Assembly: GCA_004556055.1 (NCBI GenBank)
Contig: SFIW01000050.1
Span: 1 to 15,250, forward strand
Source: Planctomycetaceae bacterium
Lineage (GTDB): Bacteria; Planctomycetota; Planctomycetia; Pirellulales; Thermoguttaceae
Length of the DNA: 15,250 bases
Direction of reading: 5' to 3'
Of the stretch, positions 1 to 6,952 are shown in pieces (positions within the stretch are counted from its first letter, which is position 1; every line of letters begins with the position of its first letter). Made by a program: the position numbers and the translations under genes. The notes under the pieces were generated by a model, which was not told the origin of the DNA, did no database searches, and saw only the letters and a list, made by a program, of their open reading frames with translations.

Positions 1-72
<72 letters not shown>

Positions 73-125
73 ACAAGGAGTCGTGGTTGGTTCACTTTGC
101 GTGTTGATTCTTTACTATGATATAT

Positions 126-153
126 GAGCCCTACGTTCGCGTTGGGCTCTTTT
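126..153 (+). terminator. Intrinsic terminator of the 16S transcript
   Basis: GAGCCC (126-131) pairs with GGGCTC (144-149). After one T-T mismatch, ACG (133-135) pairs with CGT (140-142), capped by a TTCG tetraloop (136-139). A run of four T residues follows. This is a compact intrinsic terminator, placed where a linked rRNA operon would instead carry tRNA or 23S sequence. Confidence 0.85.
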
Positions 154-548
154 CATTTCTTGTTGCTACGATATTATTTGTACGCTGTTTTCTCGAAATT
201 TCAAGCGTTATGTTTTAACCTGAGCATGGGTGCCAAAACGATAGACGAACTAGTTAATCAACGAATATTGGGGGCAAAACGTCAAAGGGAATAAACCGTC
301 TTTAAAGCGTCTTCTAGCCCCGTAAAACATGCGCTACTTCGGATACAAGAAAGATAACGTATTTTCTTTCAAGAAAAGACCTGATTCGCGAGATTGAAGT
401 CTTCGTTGCAAGAAGACAATTTGGAACTTGTTATCCTCAAACGGATCGGGTAACATTGTTCAGCGTTATTTTCCCCTTGATAACAGCAACAAAATGATGC
501 GCGTTCCAGCCAATCGGTAAAATGGAGGGAATAATATCGTCTTAACCA
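154..548. other. Gene-free region between 16S and the lipoprotein unit
   Basis: About 395 bases with no convincing coding sequence, tRNA or promoter pair. Small inverted repeats are visible: TTTTCTT with AAGAAAA around 362-377, and GTCTTC with GAAGAC around 399-417. The only longer open frame (minus, 369-566) starts inside the terminator stem at 549-587 and has no ribosome binding site, so I treat it as chance. Confidence 0.6.
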
Positions 549-587
549 TAAAAAAACCGCTTCCACAGGGCGCCCCGAGAAGCGGTT
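549..587 (-). terminator. Intrinsic terminator of the lipoprotein unit
   Basis: Read on the minus strand, AACCGCTTC (587-579) pairs perfectly with GAAGCGGTT (563-555), with a GC-rich loop. A run of T residues follows (the A-run at 549-556 on the plus strand). It lies 20 bases past the lipoprotein stop codon and closes the two-gene minus-strand unit. Confidence 0.9.
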
Positions 588-607
588 ATATATGACGCAG
601 GGTTAAA

Positions 608-1150
608 CTAATAGATTACGCCAGCGGCGCCTTGCCCCTGTTCTACAGGAATATGCACAGGTTCGCCGCAGTCAATCGTCAATTGATTCTTTCCCTTAAC
701 GACTTCGATTTCTAGAGACGTTGATTCAATGGTACTATATTCGGGATCTACGACGTAGAATTCTTCGTAGGTAGCGCCAGAATCGATGTACTCTTTATAA
801 ACCCTTGCAGACTCTTCGTCGATTGGGCTTGGGGGAGGAGGGGTTCCCTCGCCGACGACGCACGAAACCGCAACCTTGTACTTCCCAACGGGGGCTCCCT
901 TGTACTGACCGTGCGTTACGATCGTCGCGACGCCTTCCTCATTCGTTGTTCCGCCACAAGTAAAGTTATTTGTTGTGGACGGCTCGAGAGGTTTGAGATT
1001 GAGCGTTGCGTTCGCTAACGGAACGTCTCCTTGAAGAACCGTAACCGTTACAGGTTCGAGCTTCGGCATTCCATCAGGGGTTTTCGGTCCGAAGCATCCG
1101 CCCAAGAGGAGCGCCCCAGTGAATAAAAGCAACGTATTGAAATATTTCAT
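608..1150 (-). CDS. Small secreted lipoprotein with a transthyretin/carboxypeptidase-regulatory-like fold
   Basis: A 180-residue protein, probably membrane-anchored outside the cytoplasm. The N-terminus is a lipoprotein signal: K2, a hydrophobic stretch at residues 5-16, then the lipobox LGGC with the lipidated cysteine at 19. The rest resembles the beta-sandwich proteins annotated in planctomycetes as carboxypeptidase-regulatory-like: a VTVTVLQGDVPLANATL strand pair, a TTNEEGVATI turn and a GAPVGKYKVAV strand. A proline run (GTPPPPSP) lies near residue 110. An upstream in-frame start (1351) would lose the signal and overlap the neighbouring gene, so the start at 1150 is chosen, although no strong ribosome binding site precedes it. 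It follows the DUF1559 gene by 76 bases on the same strand and has its own terminator. The two are likely co-transcribed and may work together at the cell surface. No enzymatic role is visible. Confidence 0.8.
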   Translation of the reverse strand: MKYFNTLLLFTGALLLGGCFGPKTPDGMPKLEPVTVTVLQGDVPLANATLNLKPLEPSTTNNFTCGGTTNEEGVATIVTHGQYKGAPVGKYKVAVSCVVGEGTPPPPSPIDEESARVYKEYIDSGATYEEFYVVDPEYSTIESTSLEIEVVKGKNQLTIDCGEPVHIPVEQGQGAAGVIY

Positions 1151-1226
1151 GAGTAAAATACCACGAATGTGTGAAAGAGTTGAGAAAAGAAGATAGACGC
1201 TTCTTTGAGCGCCTATCGCACCAGGA

Positions 1227-2357
1227 TTACATGGCGACGTTTTCTCCGCCGGCGGGAGTTCCCATGGCGCCCCAAACTCCGTAAGGGCTCTTGCCTGTGC
1301 ATTGCGTGCTTGTAGCGGAAAGATTACCGCAATCAACAGTATCTGAAACAAAACGAACGGAACCGTCTGCGAGTCCTACGTTGACCCCGCCGGAATGCCA
1401 GCTATTGGGTGGGAATATAGCGCCCCAATATCCACTGGTAGCCGCTAAGCAACTAGGGGCGTTGGGAGGAAGAACCGTGTGGAAGTTATTCCAAGCTCGT
1501 CCATCTTGATAGAAGTTTCCGCGCCAGGTGTCGCATGGGGCGACTACGGAATTGGGATCGTCCGCTTTACGAGCATTGTTCATACAGACGTCCGGATGGC
1601 AGTCGACGTCGCTCGTGTAGAACCCGCTGACGGTCGATGATCCACCTTTGACTGCGGTTGAATAATAACCTTGAGGGGCGCTAGCCGATTCGCTTACCGC
1701 AGCGGTGTTCGATGTTCCGTCTGTGCATGTCGCGAGATTTTTCCAAGCGTTCTGATGGAAGAGTCCGCGCGTATGGCATTGTTTTGCAGGGACGCTTACG
1801 TAGTTAGGATGATTGTACGGCGCATCGAGTTTACTTGTGCCGTCGCCTAAACTATACATGATCGTAGTTCGAGCGTTGCTGGCGTGAGGCGAAGGAGTTG
1901 CGGCGTTGGGATCGGAAGGACAGAGCAGTCCCGTAATACGATTTTTATCAAGGTAAACGTCGCTGTTGAAGAAGGCCCAGTTCCAAACATTGATCTCGCC
2001 ATTTTTCTGCTTACGGTCAAGTTCCATAATCGCGTCGTATCGAGCGCTTTCTTCGATGAAGGGGAGAAGCGAAATTGTCACGCTCAGCGGCGCGTAGTTA
2101 CTCCAGCCAAAAGAACTGAAAGGAGCGTTGGTGGGCAATGAGTTATGAGCGTCGTGATAATTGTGTAGAGCAAGCGCGATCTGTTTGATTTGATTCGTAC
2201 ATTGCATTCGCCTTGCCGCTTCGCGAGCCGCTTGAACCGCCGGAAGCAATAGTCCAATTAGGATACCGATAATGGCAATGACTACCAGAAGTTCAACTAG
2301 CGTAAAACCAGACTCCCTTCTGGATGGTTTTCTCAAAGCCAGAAACTCGAAGTTCAT
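1227..2357 (-). CDS. DUF1559 family pseudopilin-like protein (prepilin N-terminal leader)
   Basis: A 376-residue exported protein. Residues 1-17 are a basic leader ending in SG; the type IV pilin methylation motif FTLVE (18-22) follows, with G17/F18 as the predicted prepilin-peptidase cleavage site and E22 as the conserved +5 glutamate. A hydrophobic helix runs to about residue 42. The following QAAREAARRMQCTNQIKQIALALHNYHD block is the DUF1559 signature, and the C-terminal SWHSGGVNVGLADGSVRF segment is the family's H-x9-DG motif. Several cysteines in the middle suggest disulfides. The start is supported by AGAGGAG seven bases upstream, with a consensus-like promoter at 2463-2491. This family is strongly expanded in Planctomycetota. 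Its members are thought to be surface or pilus-like proteins, but function is largely undefined. Confidence 0.92.
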   Translation of the reverse strand: MNFEFLALRKPSRRESGFTLVELLVVIAIIGILIGLLLPAVQAAREAARRMQCTNQIKQIALALHNYHDAHNSLPTNAPFSSFGWSNYAPLSVTISLLPFIEESARYDAIMELDRKQKNGEINVWNWAFFNSDVYLDKNRITGLLCPSDPNAATPSPHASNARTTIMYSLGDGTSKLDAPYNHPNYVSVPAKQCHTRGLFHQNAWKNLATCTDGTSNTAAVSESASAPQGYYSTAVKGGSSTVSGFYTSDVDCHPDVCMNNARKADDPNSVVAPCDTWRGNFYQDGRAWNNFHTVLPPNAPSCLAATSGYWGAIFPPNSWHSGGVNVGLADGSVRFVSDTVDCGNLSATSTQCTGKSPYGVWGAMGTPAGGENVAM

Positions 2358-2413
2358 GGGAATACTCCTCTGCTTGGTTAATCAAATCGGGAATCCAAAT
2401 GTCTTTAACAAAG

Positions 2414-2430
2414 CTGAATCGATGATTCAG
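2414..2430. repeat. Perfect dyad in the DUF1559 leader
   Basis: CTGAATC (2414-2420) and GATTCAG (2424-2430) form a perfect 7-base dyad around GAT. It lies between the predicted transcription start (about 2456) and the DUF1559 start codon. It could be a hairpin in the mRNA leader or a repressor operator. There is no T-run, so it is not a terminator. Confidence 0.4.
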
Positions 2431-2462
2431 AGTTGTATAAAACACCTGTCTGACGAAGTAAT

Positions 2463-2491
2463 CTTATACAATAATTAAGTTGTTACGTCAA
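2463..2491 (-). promoter_or_regulatory. Sigma-70-type promoter for the DUF1559/lipoprotein unit
   Basis: On the minus strand, TTGACG (2491-2486) is separated by exactly 17 bases from TATAAG (2468-2463). Both boxes are close to consensus. The predicted start near 2456 gives a leader of about 100 bases to the DUF1559 start codon. Confidence 0.75.
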
Positions 2492-2735
2492 CTCCTAGAA
2501 ATTTTTTAAAATGCACCTTGAGTTTTCTCATAAACGACAGAGTTTATTGTTTTTATTTATCTGAAATTAAGTAGAATAAAGTAACAGTATGTTTGGATAT
2601 AAAAACAGACAAGTTGTAATGAAGAACAGATCGAATGTATACAAAAGAACTGATGGAAATTAATTAGTAGTTATGCGTCTTCTTTTTTTTACAGAGATAA
2701 TTCTATAAAATTTTTTTGAAATGTATGACATTGAT
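2492..2735. other. AT-rich intergenic region between divergent units
   Basis: No gene seen. The stretch is markedly AT-rich. It should contain the promoter of the downstream RF-like gene: TATAAA at 2704-2709 is a possible -10 box, but no good -35 box stands 16-18 bases before it. The poly-T run at 2683-2690 may act as an upstream element. Confidence 0.4.
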
Positions 2736-2747
2736 AGAGGAGTGAAT

Positions 2748-3287
2748 ATGAATAGGAGGGAGCTGTACTTACCAGCGGACGAATTTGAAAGAGATTGCCG
2801 ATTTGAGACATTACGCCGTTCAGGGCCAGGAGGCCAAAATAGAAACAAAGTTGAGACAGGCGTACGAATGTATCATCTTCCCACAGGTCTGGTAGGGGAG
2901 GCGACAGAAAGACGACGCCAAGGAGAAAACCGTAAACAGGCCGTTTTTCGATTGCGAATGGAGCTTGCGTTGCGAGTCCGTGCGCCGATTGAAATAACCT
3001 TTGACAACCAAGGAGTCGCCGTTGAAGTGACCTCCTCCCTAATGTGGTTTACTCGAAGAGGAAACGATTCGCGTATTCTAATATCGAAAGATAGTGTTGA
3101 TTACCCAGCGCTAGTCGCCGATTTTTTCGACGTCTACGCCGCAGTAAAAGAAGATCTTCCAACAGCGGCGCGATTGCTCCAGACAACGCCGAGTCAAATA
3201 GTACGATTTCTGGGTAAAATTCCAGCCGGGTTAAATCTGTTGAATGAACATCGCGAAAGAAAAGGATTAAGACGATTACGCGCTTAA
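2748..3287 (+). CDS. Stand-alone RF-1 domain (GGQ) release-factor-like protein
   Basis: A 179-residue protein carrying the peptidyl-tRNA hydrolysis domain of class I release factors: SGPGGQNRNKVETGV at about 25-39, with GGQ at 28-30, then a LPTGL and R-rich segment typical of the family. The codon-recognition domains of RF1/RF2 are absent. The C-terminal part (about 100-179) is a helical segment followed by a basic tail (RERKGLRRLRA). ArfB-type rescue factors also have a basic tail, but this extension is longer than in ArfB. A role in rescuing stalled ribosomes is inferred from the domain only. The start at 2748 follows AGAGGAG at a 5-base spacing; an in-frame ATG at 2721 has no such site. 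The gene faces ispH, and its stop codon lies inside the shared terminator stem. Confidence 0.85.
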   Translation: MNRRELYLPADEFERDCRFETLRRSGPGGQNRNKVETGVRMYHLPTGLVGEATERRRQGENRKQAVFRLRMELALRVRAPIEITFDNQGVAVEVTSSLMWFTRRGNDSRILISKDSVDYPALVADFFDVYAAVKEDLPTAARLLQTTPSQIVRFLGKIPAGLNLLNEHRERKGLRRLRA

Positions 3288-3297
3288 TCCTTTTCTT
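3257..3297. terminator. Bidirectional terminator between convergent genes, overlapping a stop codon
   Basis: AAGAAAAGGATTAAG (3257-3271) is perfectly complementary to 3283-3297, a 15-base stem with an 11-base loop. The A-rich left arm and T-rich right arm give a U-rich tail in either direction. The TAA of the RF-like gene (3285-3287) is within the right arm, and the left arm encodes its last residues. The ispH stop is about 33 bases away on the other side. Confidence 0.8.
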
Positions 3298-3329
3298 GAC
3301 GTCGACAATAGTTTAAGGGAGCTATAGAA

Positions 3330-4178
3330 TCAAATATCGTTTAAAAACTGGACGCAAGTTTTGACGATGATATCCGGCGCGCTTGCCCCTGAAGTGATTA
3401 AAACGGAGGATTCTGGCGTTAGCATATTCCAAGGAATATCTTCGACTCCGTCGATAAGCACGGCAGGAACTCCAACAGAGCGAGCGACTTTTGCTAAGTT
3501 TTGGGAGTTTGAACTGTTAGGACTTCCGACAACCAAAACTAGATCATGTCCCGGAGCAAGTCTCCGGACGGCGTCTTGTCGCAGCTGAGTCGCGTCGCAA
3601 ATACCTTCTCGACTTGGATTTAGCAAGTTAGGAATTTTTTTACGCAACGCGTCGACTATCTGAGTTGCTTCAGTCGCAGACAGAGTGGTTTGCATCAAAT
3701 ACGCGACTTTGGGATAAGCGGAGACGTCTAGGGCTTCAACTTCCTCCAATTTGGAAATTAACGTCGTGGAACCGGGGGCTTCTCCAAGGACGCCAACAAC
3801 TTCGTCGTGACCGGGTTTTCCGATAAAAACGACGTGATACCCGTCGTCTGCAAGATTGCGCATTTGTTTGTGCACATAATGAACGCGAGGACAGGTGGCG
3901 TCGATCGTTCGAATTCTTCTTTGCGCCGCTAACTCCCTGATTTCAGGCGATACGCCATGAGCGGAGAAGAGTAAGACGGCGTTGTCCGGAACGTCGTCTA
4001 AAGAATCGACAAAGATTACGCCTCGCCGATTGAAATCTCGGACAACCCAAGAATTGTGAACAATCTCGTGATAAACGTAAACTGGCCCTCGAGCGCTTTG
4101 AACTACTTCGTTGAGGATGTTTATAGCTCGATTGACGCCTGCGCAGAATCCTCGAGGCTCAGCTAGCGTTAGTTTCAT
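3330..4178 (-). CDS. ispH: 4-hydroxy-3-methylbut-2-enyl diphosphate reductase (IspH)
   Basis: Last enzyme of the MEP pathway. It reductively dehydroxylates HMBPP to IPP and DMAPP using a [4Fe-4S] cluster in the cytoplasm. The 282-residue protein has all three cluster cysteines: C12 (GFCAGV), C96 (ATCPRVH) and C194 (ICDATQLRQ). The substrate-site residues also match the family: H41 (VHNSW), H74 (SAHGV), and H124 and E126 (GHDEVVG). The GSPNSSNSQNL (218-228) and SGASAPD (263-269) motifs are present too. The start follows GGGGAG at a 5-base spacing. It lies 60 bases after hisS on the same strand with a hairpin between, so it is probably the last gene of the HMGL-like/hisS/ispH transcript. The length is slightly below the usual ~310, and nothing key is missing. 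Confidence 0.96.
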   Translation of the reverse strand: MKLTLAEPRGFCAGVNRAINILNEVVQSARGPVYVYHEIVHNSWVVRDFNRRGVIFVDSLDDVPDNAVLLFSAHGVSPEIRELAAQRRIRTIDATCPRVHYVHKQMRNLADDGYHVVFIGKPGHDEVVGVLGEAPGSTTLISKLEEVEALDVSAYPKVAYLMQTTLSATEATQIVDALRKKIPNLLNPSREGICDATQLRQDAVRRLAPGHDLVLVVGSPNSSNSQNLAKVARSVGVPAVLIDGVEDIPWNMLTPESSVLITSGASAPDIIVKTCVQFLNDI

Positions 4179-4198
4179 TTTGTCTCCCCTATAATGAA

Positions 4199-4231
4199 TA
4201 GCCGTAGAATCTAAGGAAGACCCTACGGCTA
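4199..4231 (-). other. Hairpin between hisS and ispH
   Basis: TAGCCGTAG (4199-4207) and CTACGGCTA (4223-4231) form a perfect 9-base stem with a 15-base loop. It begins 8 bases after the hisS stop codon. Only a short, mixed T-containing stretch follows on the minus strand, so it could be a partial terminator, an RNA-processing stem or an mRNA stabiliser. Confidence 0.5.
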
Positions 4232-4238
4232 CAGAAAC

Positions 4239-5597
4239 TTATAACGCGCGGATGGCGCTTACCAGATTGTCAAACTCAACCTCCTGTTGGTTGCCAGAAC
4301 GTAAATCTTTAAGGGTGACGACTCCCTTTTCGACTTCATCTTGTCCCATAACGAGGGCAATCTTCATGCCTTTTCGATCGGCGTATTTCAATTGTTGCCC
4401 TAATTTCTTAGGTTCAGGATACAATTCTACGCCAATACCTTCGTTTCGCAAACGAGCGGCTAACGCGAAGTATTGAGAAGTCAAGGATTTATCAAAGAAA
4501 GCAATAAATACGTCGACCGTCGTACTCAATTTCGGAAGCATGTTCAGCTCTTCGAGACCGGCAAAGAGTCTATCGAGTCCTAAAGAGGCGCCGACGCCTG
4601 GCAACGTCTGTTTGGTGTACAATTCCGCAAGGTTGTCGTAACGTCCGCCGCTGCATACGCTTCCCAGTTGAGGCAATTCGTCCAAGAACGTTTCGTAGAT
4701 TGTCCCCGTGTAGTAATCGAGACCGCGAGCAATCGAAACGTCCAGCATGAATCTTTCCTCCGGAACGCCCGCAGCCTTCGTTGCTTCAAGGATTTGTCTC
4801 AGTTCGGCGACGCCTTGCTGTCCAAGTTCGTTTCCTTGAAGAAGTTGCTCCAACCTTTGAAGGATTTCTTCATTTGATCCCTTGGCCGAAGCAACCTCAA
4901 GAATCAACTTCGCTTGTTCTTCCGCGGCGCCCGCAGCGCTTTTCATCTCTTCAACGACAGCGTCCACTCCAATCTTCGCGAGCTTATCAAGCGCGCGGAG
5001 AATAGGCGTCGCTTTCTCTTCAAGGCCAATCTTAACGAGGGCGCCCGTCAAGATCTTCCTGCTGTTAAGATGAACCTTGAACTTCGTAAAAGTCTCCGTC
5101 GAGGTTGGATTGATCCGTTCGAGTATGTCGTTGATAATCAACGCCGTCTCGATATCGGACGTAACGCTCGTCGTGCCAATCGTGTCAAAGTCGCATTGCA
5201 TGAACTCGCGATACCGACCGGCTTGAGTATTTTCGCCTCTCCAAACCTTAGCAAGGTGATAACGTTTGAAGGGAGTTCCAATTTCCGCAAGATGCTGAGC
5301 GGAAAATCGAGCGAAAGGAACCGTTAGATCGAAACGCATACCAACGTCGCGCCCTCCAGAATCCTTGAATTTATAGAGCTGTTTATCTGTTTCGTCGCTA
5401 CCTTTTCCCATTAAAATGTCCAGGTATTCCAAAACAGGGGTGTCGATAGGACAAAAGCCATAACTTCTATAAACTTTCTTGACTCTTTCGATCAACGTTT
5501 CTCTCGGAATCATCATTTCGGGAAGAAAATCTCGAAATCCCTTGAGCGTACGAGGTTCGATTAGCTTTTTCTTTGGCTGATTTTCGGTTGCGCCCAT
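4239..5597 (-). CDS. hisS: Histidyl-tRNA synthetase
   Basis: Class II aminoacyl-tRNA synthetase that charges tRNA-His in the cytoplasm; 452 residues, typical size. The catalytic core shows motif 1 near 30-60 (KGFRDFLPEMM and following), motif 2 at about 118-140 (VWRGENTQAGRYREF, then QCDFDTIG) and the histidine-binding motifs RGLDYYTG (291-298) and CSGGRYDNL (315-323). Motif 3 is PGVGASLGLDRL (333-344). The anticodon-binding domain occupies roughly 362-452. An insertion-like helical segment at 185-275 is rich in A, E and K and fits the family's insertion domain. The ribosome binding site is weak (GAG-type). It lies 88 bases after the HMGL-like gene and 60 before ispH; co-transcription is likely but not proven. 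Residues 1-14 form a lysine-rich extension before the core. Confidence 0.97.
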   Translation of the reverse strand: MGATENQPKKKLIEPRTLKGFRDFLPEMMIPRETLIERVKKVYRSYGFCPIDTPVLEYLDILMGKGSDETDKQLYKFKDSGGRDVGMRFDLTVPFARFSAQHLAEIGTPFKRYHLAKVWRGENTQAGRYREFMQCDFDTIGTTSVTSDIETALIINDILERINPTSTETFTKFKVHLNSRKILTGALVKIGLEEKATPILRALDKLAKIGVDAVVEEMKSAAGAAEEQAKLILEVASAKGSNEEILQRLEQLLQGNELGQQGVAELRQILEATKAAGVPEERFMLDVSIARGLDYYTGTIYETFLDELPQLGSVCSGGRYDNLAELYTKQTLPGVGASLGLDRLFAGLEELNMLPKLSTTVDVFIAFFDKSLTSQYFALAARLRNEGIGVELYPEPKKLGQQLKYADRKGMKIALVMGQDEVEKGVVTLKDLRSGNQQEVEFDNLVSAIRAL

Positions 5598-5685
5598 TTT
5601 AATACTCTATCCTTCAAAACCAAAATATCGTTTGTGTTTACCTAGCCATGATTGGTGGAATAGAAGAAGTCTTTAAGACTTACTA

Positions 5686-6669
5686 TTAGTTTTTCGCTTT
5701 GGATTGACCTTTAAGGTTGTCGTAAAAGCTTGTATAACGATCTCTTGTGTCGGGGTTCTTTCTTGCTGCGATCGCAGCCCTTGGATGAACGTTGTTCTGG
5801 CCGGTCATGTTGAACTCAGGATACGGACCCCATTCAATTTTCTCTCGGAGAGGAAACACGTGATTTTCCAGGCAATGATAGATGGGACGCAAGTCGTAGT
5901 TCGACGGATTGATAGAGCCCGCCAAGAGCTCCATCGGGCAGTTTCCAGCGCCTCTTCCCAGACCGCCGATAGTCGCGTCAAGCCTTGTGGCTCCCAGTCT
6001 CGCTGCGGTGAGCGTGTTGGCGTAAGCTAACTGCATGTTATTGTGAGCGTGCACGCCCACTTCTTTCTGGACGGAGCTAGCGTAGGCGACGTATTTACGA
6101 GTAAGGTACTCCATCTGCGCCAGGGAGATGAAGCCAAAGGAGTCCACGATAACAAAGACAGAAACGGGAGATTTACAAAGCCTTTCAAGGATAGAGTCGA
6201 GCGTTTTTTCTTCTACGGTCGTAACCGCCATGAGGTTTGCAGAGACCTCATAGCCTTTGTTAAACGCATCGTCGATCATTTGGAGCGCTTCCTCGATCTG
6301 ATAATCGTAGAAAGCGACTCGAATCATGTCGAGAGGACTCTGCTGTTTGGGAAGAACGTCCGTTTTCCAGTCGGATTTTGCGGCGTCAATCATGCAGGAA
6401 AGCTTAATCTTAGAGGGATTTTCACCAACAGCGCGTCGTAAATCTTCTTCTTGGCAGAACTTCCAACATCCGTTTGTTTCTACTGAAAACATATTACGGG
6501 AGTTCTTATAGCCAATTTCCATATAGTCAATACCAGCGGAAACATTTGCGTTATAGACCGCGCGAACGAATTCGAGAGAAAATTGATGGTCGTTAATAAG
6601 ACCCCCGTCGCGAATAGTACAGTCAAGAACTCGATATTTTGGGCCGATAACGCTCCACTGATTATTCAT
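5686..6669 (-). CDS. HMGL-like (DRE-TIM metallolyase) aldolase, pathway unknown
   Basis: A 327-residue TIM-barrel protein of the superfamily that includes HMG-CoA lyase, isopropylmalate synthase and 4-hydroxy-2-oxovalerate aldolase. Visible signatures are the metal/catalytic LDCTIRDGG (R20, D21), a VDSFG strand end (175-179), the metal-binding HAHN (H207, H209) and the GLGRGAGNCPMELL loop (237-250). There is no C-terminal LeuA regulatory domain, so it is not an isopropylmalate or citramalate synthase. The nearest described relatives are the 4-hydroxy-2-oxovalerate aldolase-like proteins, some of which occur in surface-sugar clusters. No dehydrogenase partner lies nearby, so a meta-cleavage role is not supported. 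The start follows AGGAGG at a 5-base spacing. It is first in a probable operon with hisS and ispH, from a strong promoter at 6780-6808. Confidence 0.85.
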   Translation of the reverse strand: MNNQWSVIGPKYRVLDCTIRDGGLINDHQFSLEFVRAVYNANVSAGIDYMEIGYKNSRNMFSVETNGCWKFCQEEDLRRAVGENPSKIKLSCMIDAAKSDWKTDVLPKQQSPLDMIRVAFYDYQIEEALQMIDDAFNKGYEVSANLMAVTTVEEKTLDSILERLCKSPVSVFVIVDSFGFISLAQMEYLTRKYVAYASSVQKEVGVHAHNNMQLAYANTLTAARLGATRLDATIGGLGRGAGNCPMELLAGSINPSNYDLRPIYHCLENHVFPLREKIEWGPYPEFNMTGQNNVHPRAAIAARKNPDTRDRYTSFYDNLKGQSKAKN

Positions 6670-6779
6670 TGAAACCTCCTAACAAAAGTTTGAGTTGAAG
6701 TGGACGCAATCTCATAGTAAAAGCACATCCGCTCTTTTGGCCCCTCTCAGCGTTTGAAATCAGGGGGTAAACGTCGTGA

Positions 6780-6808
6780 ATTCTATACCAATAGCCGATC
6801 TTTGTCAA
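6780..6808 (-). promoter_or_regulatory. Consensus-like sigma-70 promoter for the HMGL-like/hisS/ispH unit
   Basis: On the minus strand, TTGACA (6808-6803, a perfect -35 box) is followed after exactly 17 bases by TAGAAT (6785-6780). The predicted start near 6773 gives a leader of about 104 bases before the HMGL-like start codon. Confidence 0.8.
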
Positions 6809-6823
6809 GTTTCCCCAATGTCT

Positions 6824-6842
6824 GGCTTTTGCGGTAAAAGCC
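6824..6842. other. Hairpin in the divergent region upstream of dus
   Basis: GGCTTTT (6824-6830) and AAAAGCC (6836-6842) form a perfect 7-base stem with a 5-base loop (GCGGT). It lies just outside the -35 box of the minus-strand promoter and about 110 bases before the dus start codon. No T-run follows. It could be an operator dyad or a leader hairpin; no function is assigned. Confidence 0.35.
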
Positions 6843-6952
6843 GGGATGAAAGGCTTTAGGTGTTTACAGTGGACGGCGTTATATGAAAATAGAATGTTGC
6901 CGTTTCTTTATTAGACGAAAGAAAAAAATTAGATAAGAATAACGGATACGAA

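Noticed and set aside
369..566. Minus-strand open frame of 65 codons downstream of the lipoprotein gene
   Set aside because: It starts within the terminator stem, has no ribosome binding site, and its composition looks random.
1151..1351. Longer N-terminus for the lipoprotein (start at 1351)
   Set aside because: It would overlap the end of the DUF1559 gene and bury the lipoprotein signal internally; the start at 1150 gives a proper lipobox.
4914..5327. 137-codon plus-strand frame inside hisS
   Set aside because: It is antisense to conserved hisS motifs and is best explained as a shadow frame.
5667..5681. AAGTCTT/AAGACTT inverted repeat near the end of the HMGL-like gene as a terminator
   Set aside because: The stem has almost no loop and no T-run follows on the minus strand; it does not support termination before hisS.
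6890..6895. TAGAAT as a -10 box for dus
   Set aside because: No acceptable -35 box at 16-18 bases upstream; TTTACA is too far away. The dus promoter is left unassigned.
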